Shown piece by piece: positions 25,479-34,839 of a stretch of 64,000 bases of DNA. A program made the translations under genes and the position numbers. Within the stretch, counting starts at the first letter, position 1; every line of letters starts with the position of its first letter. This DNA is from Peptococcaceae bacterium (GTDB lineage: Bacteria; Bacillota; Peptococcia; Peptococcales; Peptococcaceae), in NCBI GenBank assembly GCA_017399005.1, contig JAFQEO010000008.1, positions 1 to 64,000 of the forward strand. Direction: 5' to 3'. Below the pieces are notes generated by a model. The model was not told the DNA's origin. It ran no database searches and was given only the letters and a program-made list of their open reading frames with translations.

Positions 25479-26416
25479 GAGAAGAAATTTTATATGAACT
25501 GCATTCACCCTACCGGGAAAGTCTGAAAGTTCATGGATATTATTTTGGGCAGGGAAACAAAACGGCCTGTATTGTTGGCGCTCTGCGCGGCAATGAAGTA
25601 CAGCAGATGTATGTATGCGCCCGCCTGATTGAAGTGCTGAAAAAGCTGGAAGCAGAAGGTGCTATCGTGGAAGGACAGGAGATTCTGGTGATTCCTTCTG
25701 TGAACCATGCATCGATGAATATTGGAAAACGCTTCTGGCCTATTGATGATACCGATATCAACCGGATGTTTCCAGGCTATCATCTGGGGGAAACAACACA
25801 GAGAATTGCATCCGGTTTATTTGAAAAAATCAGGGGATATCAGTACGGGATTCAGCTGACCAGCTTTTATATGATGGGTGAAATTATCCCGCATGTACGT
25901 ATTCTGGACCTGGGTTACCATAACATTGAACTGGCAAAAGCATTTGGTATGCAGTATGTGATGCTGCGCCGCCCTCGTCCATACGACAGTACGACACTGA
26001 ATTACAACTGGCAGGTATGGGAATCTAATGCGTTTTCTTTATATACAACACATACCGATGAGTTTGACACACCGGAAGCCATGCGTATGGTGGATCACAT
26101 TTTAGGCTTTTTAAGCCATTGCGGAGTGATAACATATCGAAAACGGCCGGGATATGCCAGCCATGTTGTAACAGATAAAAATCTGGTAACTGTTCAGACA
26201 GCAACTTCCGGGTTATATCGGTATTTCAGAAATCCGGGTGAAGTGGTACACAAAGGAGATTTACTGGCGCAGGTGCTGGACCCGTTTGAGGCAACCGTTC
26301 AGGAAGAACTGTTTGCACCTGTTGACGGAACGGTATTTTTCCGGCAAAAGAGTCATTTGATTAATCAGAATGCTGTAGCATTCAGATTACTGGAAGAATC
26401 AACTGGAGATATGTAA
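25475..26416 (+). CDS. Degenerate AstE/AspA-like paralogue lacking zinc ligands (likely pseudoenzyme)
   Basis: 313 residues, clearly a paralogue of the preceding protein: same fold order, DTDINRMFPGYH aligned with MDMNRIFPGD, and a similar C-terminal beta domain. The active site is gone. The HxxE motif reads LRGNE (Arg38 in place of His; Glu41 kept), the second His is replaced by Thr129 in IQLTSF, and the region of the catalytic Glu reads FSLYTTHTDE with no aligned Glu. The substrate-binding Asn-Arg is kept. It starts at GTG 25475 by a GTGA overlap. It may be a ligand-binding or regulatory subunit of the active enzyme rather than an enzyme itself. This is the last gene of the operon. Confidence 0.85.
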   Translation: MREEILYELHSPYRESLKVHGYYFGQGNKTACIVGALRGNEVQQMYVCARLIEVLKKLEAEGAIVEGQEILVIPSVNHASMNIGKRFWPIDDTDINRMFPGYHLGETTQRIASGLFEKIRGYQYGIQLTSFYMMGEIIPHVRILDLGYHNIELAKAFGMQYVMLRRPRPYDSTTLNYNWQVWESNAFSLYTTHTDEFDTPEAMRMVDHILGFLSHCGVITYRKRPGYASHVVTDKNLVTVQTATSGLYRYFRNPGEVVHKGDLLAQVLDPFEATVQEELFAPVDGTVFFRQKSHLINQNAVAFRLLEESTGDM

Positions 26417-26427
26417 CAGGAAAAAAG

Positions 26428-26473
26428 AAGAGCTACTCATGCAGAGTCTGATAAGCACGAGTAGCTCTTTTTG
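26428..26473 (+). terminator. Intrinsic terminator of the ATP-grasp operon
   Basis: GAGCTACTC (26430-26438) pairs with GAGTAGCTC (26459-26467), followed by TTTTT. The loop is long (20 bases). Confidence 0.8.
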
Positions 26474-26510
26474 TGTCCTGCTGGACAATCATATAGTATC
26501 TTAATAGAAA

Positions 26511-26539
26511 TTGACTTCTTTCTTGTTACTTTATATAAT
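26511..26539 (+). promoter_or_regulatory. Promoter of the 254-aa membrane protein gene
   Basis: TTGACT (26511-26516), 17-base spacer, TATAAT (26534-26539), about 50 bases before the ATG. Confidence 0.75.
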
Positions 26540-26592
26540 AAAAACAAAAAGAGTACACAAATAAGAATATAGGGAATATAGGAGGGGATACT

Positions 26593-27357
26593 ATGGAAAA
26601 AATCAGAAACTTGAATTTCTATCAGAAAGCGTTCTTAATACTGATGATTATTATGGTGCTGATATTTACAGTAGTTTATCCTGTCACAATTTCAAAAGCT
26701 GGTTTTGAGTATAAAGATACAATTCTTGTCCCGAGACAGGAAAATGGCTGCATGGTTTATTACGGAAAAATCCAGAGGCAGCAGGCAAACTTTATAGTAG
26801 CCGAGGACAAGACGCTTATATTTCAGTATGGCGATAAAACCTATGGGCCTTATACAGCAAAAGAAGATTTTACCGCTATTCCAAAAGACAGCGAAATAAA
26901 AGAATCCATGACCGGTGTGGAACTTCGTCAGGGAGAAGACATTTTGTTTCGTGGCGGCGTTTATGAATCAGGAGATGATTACTGGTTATACAATGAGGAT
27001 GGAACTTTGCATGATATTGGATTCTTCGTTATAGCCGGCGATGGGATTGAACGGGATGAACACGGAAATATAATTGATCCGATGAAACCATCCGCATCAA
27101 CGATACTGAAGCTGATGAATAATCCGGAATTGACCCATAAGGGTGACTGGATTGCCTGGTTTGGAGCTGTAATCATTTGCGTATTTAATGCACTTTCCAT
27201 TTTGTTTGCAGATGAGCTGTTCCGCTGGCATCTGGCATTTCGGATTCGTGATGTGGATCGTGCAGAACCGTCTGACTGGGAACTTGCGGGAAGATATATT
27301 AGCTGGGCGATGCTGACAATCATGGCGCTGGTGCTCTTTATTATGGGACTGCAGTAG
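26593..27357 (+). CDS. Hypothetical membrane protein (254 aa)
   Basis: I recognise no named domain. There is one hydrophobic helix near the N-terminus (FLILMIIMVLIFTVVYPVTI, residues about 14-33), a soluble extracytoplasmic region of about 150 residues with beta-like strands (KTLIFQYGDKTYGPYTAKED, then YNEDGTLHDIGF), and two helices at the C-terminus with a short cytoplasmic loop between (FRIRDVDRAEPSDWE). The layout is that of a small envelope protein with an exported sensor-like or chaperone-like domain. GGAGGGG precedes the ATG, and a consensus promoter lies upstream, so it is a monocistronic, well-expressed gene. The decayed metK fragment begins 16 bases after its stop. Confidence 0.75.
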   Translation: MEKIRNLNFYQKAFLILMIIMVLIFTVVYPVTISKAGFEYKDTILVPRQENGCMVYYGKIQRQQANFIVAEDKTLIFQYGDKTYGPYTAKEDFTAIPKDSEIKESMTGVELRQGEDILFRGGVYESGDDYWLYNEDGTLHDIGFFVIAGDGIERDEHGNIIDPMKPSASTILKLMNNPELTHKGDWIAWFGAVIICVFNALSILFADELFRWHLAFRIRDVDRAEPSDWELAGRYISWAMLTIMALVLFIMGLQ

Positions 27358-27373
27358 CTGCAGAAAGGGCACG

Positions 27374-27472
27374 CTATATGTCATCTGTGTTACACAATCT
27401 GTATCCTCACTTGTAGAAACTTTTGGCACCAGCAAAGTGGAAGTGCTGAAAAAGCAGTTGCTGAATAAATAG
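27374..27472 (+). pseudogene. Decayed C-terminal fragment of metK with an internal deletion
   Basis: The frame reads YVICVTQSVSSLVETFG, then TSKVEVLKKQLLNK and stop. It matches two parts of the intact metK at 37221-38402: the [19 protein letters not shown] block and the very end [11 protein letters not shown]. In metK these blocks are joined by 165 bases that lie between two 13-base direct repeats, AACAAAGTGGAAG at 38199-38211 and 38364-38376; in the fragment exactly that stretch is missing. A second lesion, five instead of six A residues in the last codons, shifts the frame so the original stop is lost. The rest of the gene is absent. Confidence 0.8.
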
Positions 27473-27485
27473 AATATTGAATCAA

Positions 27486-27515
27486 AGGGTGTCAACTTGT
27501 GTTGGCACCTTTTTT
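27486..27515 (+). terminator. Intrinsic terminator after the metK fragment
   Basis: GGTGTCAAC (27488-27496) pairs with GTTGGCACC (27501-27509) over a 4-base loop, followed by TTTTTT. It may be the original terminator of the lost metK copy and now ends transcription from the membrane-protein gene. Confidence 0.8.
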
Positions 27516-27813
27516 GTATGGGTGTGATTCCACAAATGCTTATATATTTATAATATTATAAAACATTTATAATAACATAATTTAAAACATAGTAAAACAT
27601 AAAAAACATGATAAACATGATAAACATAAAACAGGTGGATGCTAAAAAACGAAAATTTTTTACAGGTTGCTTAATCCGATATATGGATGATTATTTGGTG
27701 TATAGATGGTTTATTTCCATCTAAATAAGGGGAAATAAGCCAAATACGGTGTACATTCCGGCAGAGGAAACAGCTTCCTGGAAATTTGATGAGTACAGCG
27801 GAATATAACGCAG
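27516..27813. other. AT-rich intergenic DNA with short repeats and a hairpin
   Basis: No gene is supported here. 27540-27633 is dominated by A and T with repeated AAACAT and ATAAACATG units (a short tandem run at 27603-27630). A hairpin GGTTTATTTCC/GGAAATAAGCC (27708-27718 with 27731-27741) has a 12-base loop. A 27-codon frame ending in TAA at 27806-27808 (reads VYIPAEETASWKFDEYSGI) looks protein-like and sits just before a terminator, so it may be the end of another lost gene. I cannot name it. Confidence 0.5.
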
Positions 27814-27862
27814 AAGCAGGTAATTCGCTGCCGTGTGATGGCGGGAACTGCCTGCTTTTTTT
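27814..27862 (+). terminator. Intrinsic terminator before glcE
   Basis: AGCAGG pairs with CCTGC plus an inner TTC/GAA stem over the intervening bases, followed by a seven-base T tract. It has no intact gene directly upstream, which supports gene loss at 27.4-27.8 kb. Confidence 0.7.
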
Positions 27863-27992
27863 CTGCCCGCTTTTTCTCTGTGAAGACTATCGAAACAGCG
27901 CTGTTTATGCTATAATATTTAGTTACGGAGTATGTGTTAATCAGAACATGTTTATCGTGATGATATAGATATTTGGAACAGGGGATGTTGTA

Positions 27993-29111
27993 ATGACGAC
28001 CTATAAACCTTACGGGGCAAAAGAATTACAGGAAGTGCTGCGGCAGGCGCAGGAACAGAACCTGCCTGTGCTGACCCGGCATCAGAAACAGGAGGGTATC
28101 GGCATCGATTTTGAGGGCTGGAATCAGATTCGGGAAGTAGACCCGGTAAATTTAACGGTGACAGCAGAGCGGGCGGTAACCCTGGGGCAGCTGGAAGATA
28201 CGGTTGCTGCCTATGGGCTGCATATGGCAGCCATGACAGAGGATTTGCGGGATATTACGCTGGGCGATTTTTTTGCGGAGCAGTACACCTGCCTGACTTC
28301 TACACGCTACAATCAGCCGCGCTATCAGGTGCTGGGGCTGGAAGTGATGCTGGCCGACGGCACTTTGCTGCAGGTAGCCGGTAAAACAGTAAAAAATGTA
28401 ACCGGTTATGATATGTGTCGGTTTTATATCAGCAGCCGGGAAACGCTGGCTATTCCGCTGGCATTTACCATTAAGCTGGTTTCCCGGCAGGCGGTACAGG
28501 CTGTGATGGAGGCGCCGGTACAGAACCCGGCTGTGCTGATGGAACTGGTGCGGGGTATGCGGCAGAAGCGGCTGAATCCGGAAGTATGTGTATACTGGAA
28601 CGATGCTGCGGCAGAACAGATGGGACAGACCGGCGGAAAGCTGGTGATGGTATGCAGCGGCAGTGCAGAACGGCTGCAGCGTGATTTGTGGGAAATCTGC
28701 AAGCTGGCGGAACCTCTGGGCATTGGCTTAACGCTCTGTGAGCAGCCGGAACAGGTATGGAGCAGTATTCAGCAGCTGCGCAGCCGTACCGTATGGCATG
28801 ACGGTGTAAAAGTGCCGTCGCTCAAATGTGCGGAAATGCTGCAGACTCTGCAGGATAAAAAGACGGGCTGCTGGTACAGCCTGATGCAGGGAAGTCTGCA
28901 GTTGATGCCGGAAGAGGCAAATGAAGCATTGTATAAAGAGCTGTGCCTTCGGGCGGAAGAACTGGGCGGATGCGGCAACTGGTATTATCAGTATCAGTAT
29001 GGTTTTGCGCCGGCTGGCGAAACCGCTGTATGGCAGCAGCTGAAAAATAAATTTGATGCCGAAGGGCGTCTGAATCCGATAGAGAAAGGCGGTGTGCAGC
29101 ATGGCAATTGA
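27993..29111 (+). CDS. glcE: Glycolate/lactate oxidase FAD-binding subunit GlcE
   Basis: 372 residues of the FAD-binding PCMH fold. Typical GlcE segments are NLTVTAERAVTLGQLED, then VLGLEVMLADGTLLQVAGK and KTVKNVTGYDMCRFYISS, the GlcE signature before the FAD site. The glycine-rich loop that holds the FAD diphosphate is degenerate (TLGDFFAEQYTCL), as is often seen in GlcE, which is the non-catalytic flavin subunit. Together with GlcF and GlcD it oxidises a 2-hydroxy acid such as glycolate or D-lactate and passes electrons to the membrane. It overlaps glcF by 11 bases. Confidence 0.88.
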   Translation: MTTYKPYGAKELQEVLRQAQEQNLPVLTRHQKQEGIGIDFEGWNQIREVDPVNLTVTAERAVTLGQLEDTVAAYGLHMAAMTEDLRDITLGDFFAEQYTCLTSTRYNQPRYQVLGLEVMLADGTLLQVAGKTVKNVTGYDMCRFYISSRETLAIPLAFTIKLVSRQAVQAVMEAPVQNPAVLMELVRGMRQKRLNPEVCVYWNDAAAEQMGQTGGKLVMVCSGSAERLQRDLWEICKLAEPLGIGLTLCEQPEQVWSSIQQLRSRTVWHDGVKVPSLKCAEMLQTLQDKKTGCWYSLMQGSLQLMPEEANEALYKELCLRAEELGGCGNWYYQYQYGFAPAGETAVWQQLKNKFDAEGRLNPIEKGGVQHGN

Positions 29112-30405
29112 ACAGAGCAAAATTGAGCGATGGGAAAAGGAACTGTCTAAATGTATCCGGTGCGGTACCTGCCGTCAGTTCTGCCCTATTCATCAGGTGC
29201 TTGATGATGAGTCTTACACCGCCAGAGGCAAGCTGTATCTGGTAGACCAGTTTATTCACGGCGATTTTCTGCTCAGCGACGGCTTTGTAGAAATGATTGG
29301 CAAGTGTGTGATGTGTAAAGGCTGCACTGCCAACTGTCCGTCGGGTGTAAATACTTATCAGATTTTTATGGAAATGCGCGAGGAGATTGTAAAAGAACGA
29401 GGGTTATCCTTTACCAAACAGTCTATTTTCCGTGCGCTTCACTGGCGTAAATTTTTTGATTTCGGGTTAAGCTGCGGGGCGCTGTTTCAGCGTCTGATTT
29501 TTAAACCGGCACCGGACGGGCATGGCCAGGTGGCTCGTGTGCCGCTGCCGATGGCTGGTTTTAACCAGCGGCGTATTATCCCGAATCTGCCGCGAAAGAG
29601 TCTGAAAAAAATTGTGCCGCTGGAATCGAAAGCCCGTGGTACCGAACGATACCGGGTGGGTTTTTTCACCGGCTGCATGATTAACTATGCCTACCCGCAA
29701 ATCGGGCAGGATTTAATCCATGTGCTGAATCATAACGGTGTGACGGTGCTGACTCCGAAAGAACAGCACTGCTGTGCAACGCCGCTGTTTACTTCCGGCG
29801 AGAAGGAGATTGCATCGGATCTGATTCATAAAAATCTGGAGATTTTTGCAAAGCTGGATATCGATTATATTGTGACAGCCTGCAGTTCGGGCGGGCTTGC
29901 ATGGAAAGAGGAGTTTGCCAAAGTGCTGGGCGAGGACCATCCGGATTATCCGCTGGCACTGGAACTGGGGAAAAAGACAAAAGATATCAGTGAGTTTCTG
30001 GTGATGATTGGTATCGATACCGACGGGCTGCAGCCGCTGCAGCAGAAAATCACCTATCATGACTCCTGCCATCTGAACCGGGGGCAGAAAATTAAACAGC
30101 AGCCTCGTCAGCTGCTGCAGTCCATCCCGGAAAGTACTTTTATTGAGATGGAGAAAGCGGACGGCTGCTGTGGTTCGGGCGGCTCGTTCAATCTGAAATA
30201 TTATGAACTGTCCCGCGATATCAACCGGCAGAAAACGGCGCACATTTCCGATACCGGTGCCGATGTGGTGGCAGTGGGATGCCCTGCCTGCCTGATGCAT
30301 ATTAAAGATGGCCTGGCACAGGACGGTATCCAGGCGGAAACAAAACATGTGGTGGAACTGCTGGCGGAAAGCTACGGGTTTCATCAGAACCGGAAGGGGG
30401 AATAG
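29101..30405 (+). CDS. glcF: Glycolate/lactate oxidase iron-sulfur subunit GlcF
   Basis: 434 residues from ATG 29101; the in-frame GTG at 29092 lacks a better ribosome site. Two 4Fe-4S motifs near the N-terminus (CIRCGTCRQFCP and CVMCKGCTANCPSG) are followed by two cysteine-rich CCG domains: GCMINYAYP...HCCATP and YHDSCHLNRGQ...GCCGSGGSF. These carry electrons from the flavin subunits to the quinone pool. The protein is peripheral, with no membrane helix. It is co-transcribed with glcE and glcD. Confidence 0.95.
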   Translation: MAIEQSKIERWEKELSKCIRCGTCRQFCPIHQVLDDESYTARGKLYLVDQFIHGDFLLSDGFVEMIGKCVMCKGCTANCPSGVNTYQIFMEMREEIVKERGLSFTKQSIFRALHWRKFFDFGLSCGALFQRLIFKPAPDGHGQVARVPLPMAGFNQRRIIPNLPRKSLKKIVPLESKARGTERYRVGFFTGCMINYAYPQIGQDLIHVLNHNGVTVLTPKEQHCCATPLFTSGEKEIASDLIHKNLEIFAKLDIDYIVTACSSGGLAWKEEFAKVLGEDHPDYPLALELGKKTKDISEFLVMIGIDTDGLQPLQQKITYHDSCHLNRGQKIKQQPRQLLQSIPESTFIEMEKADGCCGSGGSFNLKYYELSRDINRQKTAHISDTGADVVAVGCPACLMHIKDGLAQDGIQAETKHVVELLAESYGFHQNRKGE

Positions 30406-30407
30406 CC

Positions 30408-31823
30408 ATGAGCAGTTATCCGGATGTTACAGCAGCGCTTGCAGAACTGCGGGCAGCTGTGGGAGAAAAATATGTGCATACAGCTGTGGAAAAACGAATG
30501 GTTTATTCCTTTGACAGCACCTTCCAGAATCATCTGCCGGATGTGGTGGTAAAACCGCACACGGTGGAGGAAGCAGCAGCTGTGGTAAAAATCGCCAGCA
30601 GGTATCAGATTCCTCTGACGGTGCGCGGTGCCGGGACATGCCTGTCTGGCGGGCCGGTAGCGCTGCAGGGCGGTATCCTGATGGAGATGACCGCTTTTAA
30701 GCGGATTATTGAAGTGAATGCCGATGAACAGTATGCAGTGGTGGAACCGGGGGTTGTCACCAATGAACTGATTGCAGCTGCAGCAAAAAAAGGGCTGTTT
30801 TATCCGCCGGATCCATCCAGCAGTGGTATGTCTACTCTGGGCGGTAATGTGGCGGAATGTGCAGGGGGCGGCCGCGGGGTAAAATACGGTGTTACCCGTG
30901 ACTATGTGCTGGAGCTGGAACTGATTCTGCCTGACGGTGAAATTATCACTGTGGGGAATAAAGTAGACGGCCTGACCGGCTGGCTGGACCTGCCGATGCT
31001 GTTTACCGGCTCGGAAGGTACACTGGCTATTCTGACCCGCATGACTGTGCGCTTACTGCCAAAACCGGAGGCAATCCGCACTGCTCTGGCCCAGTATGAT
31101 GAACTGGATGCAGCGGCACGGACAGTAAGTGCTATTATCAGTGCCGGGGTTGTGCCCACCACCATCGAAATTATGGACCAGATGACCATCCGGGCGGTGG
31201 AAAATTTCCTGCAGATCGGGCTGGATACTTCCAAAGCGGCCTTTGTACTGCTGGAAGTAGACGGTGATGGCTGGGAAGTGGAACAGCAGCTGGAACAGGT
31301 GATTGCAATCTGTAAAGAAAACGGTGCGGTGGAAATTCAGGTAGCCCACAATGAAGCAGAGCGGGCGGCATTGTGGAAAGCCCGCAAGTCTATTTCCGGT
31401 GCCTGCGGAAAAATCAACCCGACAAAAATCGGGGAGGACATTGCAGTACCGCCGGGCAATATTCCAAAAATGATTCAGGCGGTAAAAGAAATCGCTGAGA
31501 AATATAACCTGAATATGGTGGTATTCGGTCATGCCGGTGACGGCAATCTGCATCCGAATATCATGACAGATAAACGTAATACAGAAGAGATGGAACGGGT
31601 AAATCAGGCGATTGATGAACTGTTTGCCAGAGCGCTGGAACTGGGCGGGACGCTTTCCGGCGAACACGGCATCGGGTTTATGAAAGCACCGTATCTGCTG
31701 CAGGAGCTTGGCCGTGACGGTTATCTTGCCCAGAAAGCGGTGAAGGACAGTCTGGACCCTGCCGGATTTTTGAATCCGGGGAAAATCTTTATTGAGAAAG
31801 AGCTGGAGGTGACCCATGGCTGA
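30408..31823 (+). CDS. glcD: Glycolate/D-lactate oxidase catalytic FAD subunit GlcD
   Basis: 471 residues of the VAO-type FAD enzymes. The FAD-binding PCMH domain shows [38 protein letters not shown] and [16 protein letters not shown]. The C-terminal cap carries [14 protein letters not shown] (the metal/substrate His pair) and [14 protein letters not shown]. It oxidises the 2-hydroxy acid to the 2-oxo acid. The closest functional choices are glycolate and D-lactate, which sequence alone cannot separate; no glcG, permease or LldR-type regulator is adjacent. The next gene overlaps by 8 bases. Confidence 0.95.
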   Translation: MSSYPDVTAALAELRAAVGEKYVHTAVEKRMVYSFDSTFQNHLPDVVVKPHTVEEAAAVVKIASRYQIPLTVRGAGTCLSGGPVALQGGILMEMTAFKRIIEVNADEQYAVVEPGVVTNELIAAAAKKGLFYPPDPSSSGMSTLGGNVAECAGGGRGVKYGVTRDYVLELELILPDGEIITVGNKVDGLTGWLDLPMLFTGSEGTLAILTRMTVRLLPKPEAIRTALAQYDELDAAARTVSAIISAGVVPTTIEIMDQMTIRAVENFLQIGLDTSKAAFVLLEVDGDGWEVEQQLEQVIAICKENGAVEIQVAHNEAERAALWKARKSISGACGKINPTKIGEDIAVPPGNIPKMIQAVKEIAEKYNLNMVVFGHAGDGNLHPNIMTDKRNTEEMERVNQAIDELFARALELGGTLSGEHGIGFMKAPYLLQELGRDGYLAQKAVKDSLDPAGFLNPGKIFIEKELEVTHG

Positions 31824-33855
31824 TAACCTGTTTTTACCGGTAAACCGGAAAGATATGGAGCACAGGGGCTGGGAGGAGCTGGACTTTGTGCTGGTAACCG
31901 GTGATGCCTATGTGGATCACCCGAGTTTTGGCACGGCTCTGGTGGGTCGATTGCTGGAACAGGAAGGTTTTCGGGTGGGTATCATTGCCCAGCCGGATTT
32001 TACCCGCTGTGAAAGCATGAAAACCTTTGGCAGACCCAAATACGCGTTTCTGGTAGCCAGCGGCAACATTGACTCCATGGTGAATCACTATACAGCAGCC
32101 AAAAAACCGCGCAGCAGTGATGCGTATTCGCCGGGCGGGCAGAAGGGCATGCGGCCTGACCGGGCAGTGGATGTGTACTGCCGGCTGGTGAAAGAGGCCT
32201 ATCCCGATGTACCGGTAATGATTGGCGGTGTGGAGGCGAGTCTGCGCCGTTTTGCCCATTATGACTACTGGGATGAGGCGGTGCGTCCGTCCATTCTGGA
32301 AACTTCCGGCGCCGACCTGCTGATGTACGGCATGAGCGAAAATCAGCTGAAAGAGCTGAGCCACGGTTTTGAAAAGGGCTGGCCGCTGCACAAAATGAAA
32401 AACGTGCAGGGTACCTGTTACTGGAGCGATACACTACCCAAAAAAGGGGACTACATTGTATTGCCGGGTTATGAAACCGTAAAAAAAGACAAAAAGAAAT
32501 TTGCAGAGGCATTTGCCATTCAGAATAAAGAACAGAATCCGTTTCTGGGAAAAATCCTGGTGCAGCCTCACGGTGACCGCTATCTGATTCAGCTGCCGCC
32601 GGCAAAACCGCTGAGCCAGGCGGAAATGGACGAGATTTACCGACTGCCGTTTCAGCGCACATATCATCCTCGCTATGAAAAAGCGGGCGGTATTCCGGCA
32701 CTGCTGGAAGTGGAATTCAGTATCACAGACCATCGCGGCTGTTTCGGCGGATGTACTTTCTGTGCCATCAACTTCCATCAGGGGCGTATTATTCAGAACC
32801 GCAGCAAGGAATCCATCGTAGAAGAAGCAAAACTGATGACAACACTGCCGAATTTTAAGGGCTATATCCACGATGTGGGCGGCCCGACCGGTAACTTCCG
32901 CAATATGAGCTGCAAAAAACAGCTGAAAGTCGGGGCATGCAAAGAGCGGCAGTGTCTGTTCCCGGATATCTGCCCGAATCTGGAGGTTGATCATAAAGAT
33001 TATCTGGATATTCTGCGTACAGTGCGCAATCTGGATAAAGTAAAGAAAGTGTTTATTCGTTCCGGTGTGCGCTTTGACTATATCATGGCAGACCCGAACC
33101 CGGCTTTCTTTGATGAAATGTGTGAACATCACATCAGCGGGCTGTTGAAAGTTGCACCGGAGCATGTATCTCCGCATGCACTGCATTATATGGGGAAACC
33201 GCCGCGTCAGGTGTATGATAAATTTGTAAACCGTTATTTTGCGTATAATAAGCGAGTGGGCAAGGAGCAGTATCTGGTGCCGTATTTCATGTCCAGTCAT
33301 CCGGGCTGTACCCTGGAGGATGCGGTGATTCTGGCTGAATATATCCGGGATATTGGATATAATCCGGAGCAGGTGCAGGATTTTATCCCAACACCGGGCA
33401 GTATGGCAACGGCTATGTATTACAGTGGTTACGACCCGCGTACTATGGAGCCGGTTTATGTGCCGCGTGACCCGCATGAAAAAGCAATGCAGCGTGCGCT
33501 GATGCAGTACCGCAACCCGAAAAACTACGATCTGGTTTATGAGGCGCTGGTAAAAGCAAACCGGCAGGATTTAATCGGTCATGGACCGAAATGCCTGATT
33601 CGTCCGACCAGACCGAAAGCAAAACAGGAGGGGAAAACCAGCGGGAAAAATCAGGCCGGAAAGAATCAGACTGGAACTAAAAAGGCCGGGCTGAAACAGG
33701 GCGGTATGAAACAGCCTGCAGCGGCTGCAAAGCATTCCGGAAAATCGGATGAAAAACGGAATCCGGAAAAACGGAATGTAAAAGGCGGTTTCGCTTCCGG
33801 AAGCCGGAATCAGAAAGCCGGGCAGAAACCTGGAAAATCGAAAAAGAAGAAATAA
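31816..33855 (+). CDS. YgiQ-family radical SAM protein
   Basis: 679 residues. The N-terminal third has the YgiQ-specific [22 protein letters not shown] segment and [20 protein letters not shown]. The radical SAM cluster site is [16 protein letters not shown], a Cx3Cx2C form, followed by GPTGNFRNM and CPNLEVDH with more conserved cysteines. The C-terminal ~90 residues are a Lys/Gly-rich disordered tail. The function of YgiQ is not established; it is widespread in anaerobes. It overlaps glcD by 8 bases, so it is in the same transcript, though a functional link to glycolate oxidation is unproven. Confidence 0.93.
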   Translation: MADNLFLPVNRKDMEHRGWEELDFVLVTGDAYVDHPSFGTALVGRLLEQEGFRVGIIAQPDFTRCESMKTFGRPKYAFLVASGNIDSMVNHYTAAKKPRSSDAYSPGGQKGMRPDRAVDVYCRLVKEAYPDVPVMIGGVEASLRRFAHYDYWDEAVRPSILETSGADLLMYGMSENQLKELSHGFEKGWPLHKMKNVQGTCYWSDTLPKKGDYIVLPGYETVKKDKKKFAEAFAIQNKEQNPFLGKILVQPHGDRYLIQLPPAKPLSQAEMDEIYRLPFQRTYHPRYEKAGGIPALLEVEFSITDHRGCFGGCTFCAINFHQGRIIQNRSKESIVEEAKLMTTLPNFKGYIHDVGGPTGNFRNMSCKKQLKVGACKERQCLFPDICPNLEVDHKDYLDILRTVRNLDKVKKVFIRSGVRFDYIMADPNPAFFDEMCEHHISGLLKVAPEHVSPHALHYMGKPPRQVYDKFVNRYFAYNKRVGKEQYLVPYFMSSHPGCTLEDAVILAEYIRDIGYNPEQVQDFIPTPGSMATAMYYSGYDPRTMEPVYVPRDPHEKAMQRALMQYRNPKNYDLVYEALVKANRQDLIGHGPKCLIRPTRPKAKQEGKTSGKNQAGKNQTGTKKAGLKQGGMKQPAAAAKHSGKSDEKRNPEKRNVKGGFASGSRNQKAGQKPGKSKKKK

Positions 33856-33898
33856 TCTTTGAAAGATTGCTTTCTTTTTGTGGCCGGATAGGTTACAA

Positions 33899-33904
33899 TA
33901 TAAT
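33899..33904 (+). promoter_or_regulatory. Candidate -10 box of the yicC operon
   Basis: TATAAT 38 bases before the yicC ATG at 33937. The -35 region (33876-33881, TTTTGT) is poor. Confidence 0.4.
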
Positions 33905-33936
33905 GTGGAAAATTTTTTTCTGGAGGGCAATGAAAC

Positions 33937-34812
33937 ATGAGAAGTATGACAGGATATGGCCGTGGCGAAGGCGATAACGGCGCCCTGAAAATTGTGGTTG
34001 AGGTAAAAGCAGTCAACCATCGTTACAGTGAGATTACCATCAAGCAGCCGAGATTGTTTCTGGCCCTTGAAGATAAAATGAAAAAAGTAATCGGCGAGTA
34101 TATTGAACGCGGTAAAGTGGATGTGTTTGTGCGTACCCAGGAACTGGCCGATGCCGAAAAACCGGTACAGATTGATCAGCAGCGTGCTCTGGCCTATCAT
34201 CAGGCTCTGCAGCAGCTGGCGGCAACGGTGGGCGGCAGCTATACACCGGATCCGTATCGTCTGATGACTCTGCCGGATGTAATCCTCAAAGAGGAAAATG
34301 AACCGGATGTGAAAGCGCTGTGGCCGCTGATGGAGCAGGTACTGCGTCAGGCTATGGAAAATCATGTTGCCATGCGGGAACAGGAAGGTGCTCACATCGG
34401 GGAAAATCTGCGTGAGAAAGTGGCCGGGCTGCAGAAACTGGCAGCACAGGTGACAGAACGCAGTCCGCAGATTCTGGTGGAATACAAGGAAAAACTGGAA
34501 GGCCGTATTGCGGAGCTACTGGCAAATGCAGCAGTAGACCCGGAACGGCTGGCACAGGAAGTGGCTTATTTTGCAGAAAAAAGCTGTATCGATGAAGAAC
34601 TGGTACGCCTGCAGAGCCATTTTGAACAGTTCTATATCATTGCGGACCAGACCGGCAGCATTGGCCGTAAACTGGATTTCCTGATTCAGGAGATGAACCG
34701 GGAAACCAATACCATTGGTTCCAAAGCGAACGACCTGGAAACCGGCCGTCTGGTTGTAGAAATGAAGAGCGAACTGGAAAAAGTAAGAGAACAGGTACAG
34801 AACATCGAATAA
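33937..34812 (+). CDS. yicC: YicC/YloC-family endoribonuclease
   Basis: 291 residues, a family member from end to end: the N-terminus MRSMTGYGRGEG, KAVNHRYSEITIKQPR, and the strongly conserved C-terminal FLIQEMNRETNTIGSKANDL. YicC proteins are oligomeric ribonucleases shown to cleave RNA endonucleolytically in E. coli and B. subtilis. In Firmicutes yicC commonly leads a run with remA, gmk, rpoZ and coaBC, exactly as here. Confidence 0.95.
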   Translation: MRSMTGYGRGEGDNGALKIVVEVKAVNHRYSEITIKQPRLFLALEDKMKKVIGEYIERGKVDVFVRTQELADAEKPVQIDQQRALAYHQALQQLAATVGGSYTPDPYRLMTLPDVILKEENEPDVKALWPLMEQVLRQAMENHVAMREQEGAHIGENLREKVAGLQKLAAQVTERSPQILVEYKEKLEGRIAELLANAAVDPERLAQEVAYFAEKSCIDEELVRLQSHFEQFYIIADQTGSIGRKLDFLIQEMNRETNTIGSKANDLETGRLVVEMKSELEKVREQVQNIE

Positions 34813-34839
34813 TCTCTTGTTATAAGGGAGGCATCTGTA

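Noticed and set aside
27786-27968. 60-codon frame before glcE
   Set aside because: It crosses a terminator stem and shows no protein-like pattern.
32434-33477. 347-codon minus-strand frame inside the YgiQ gene
   Set aside because: Same reason; the plus-strand protein carries the radical SAM motif.
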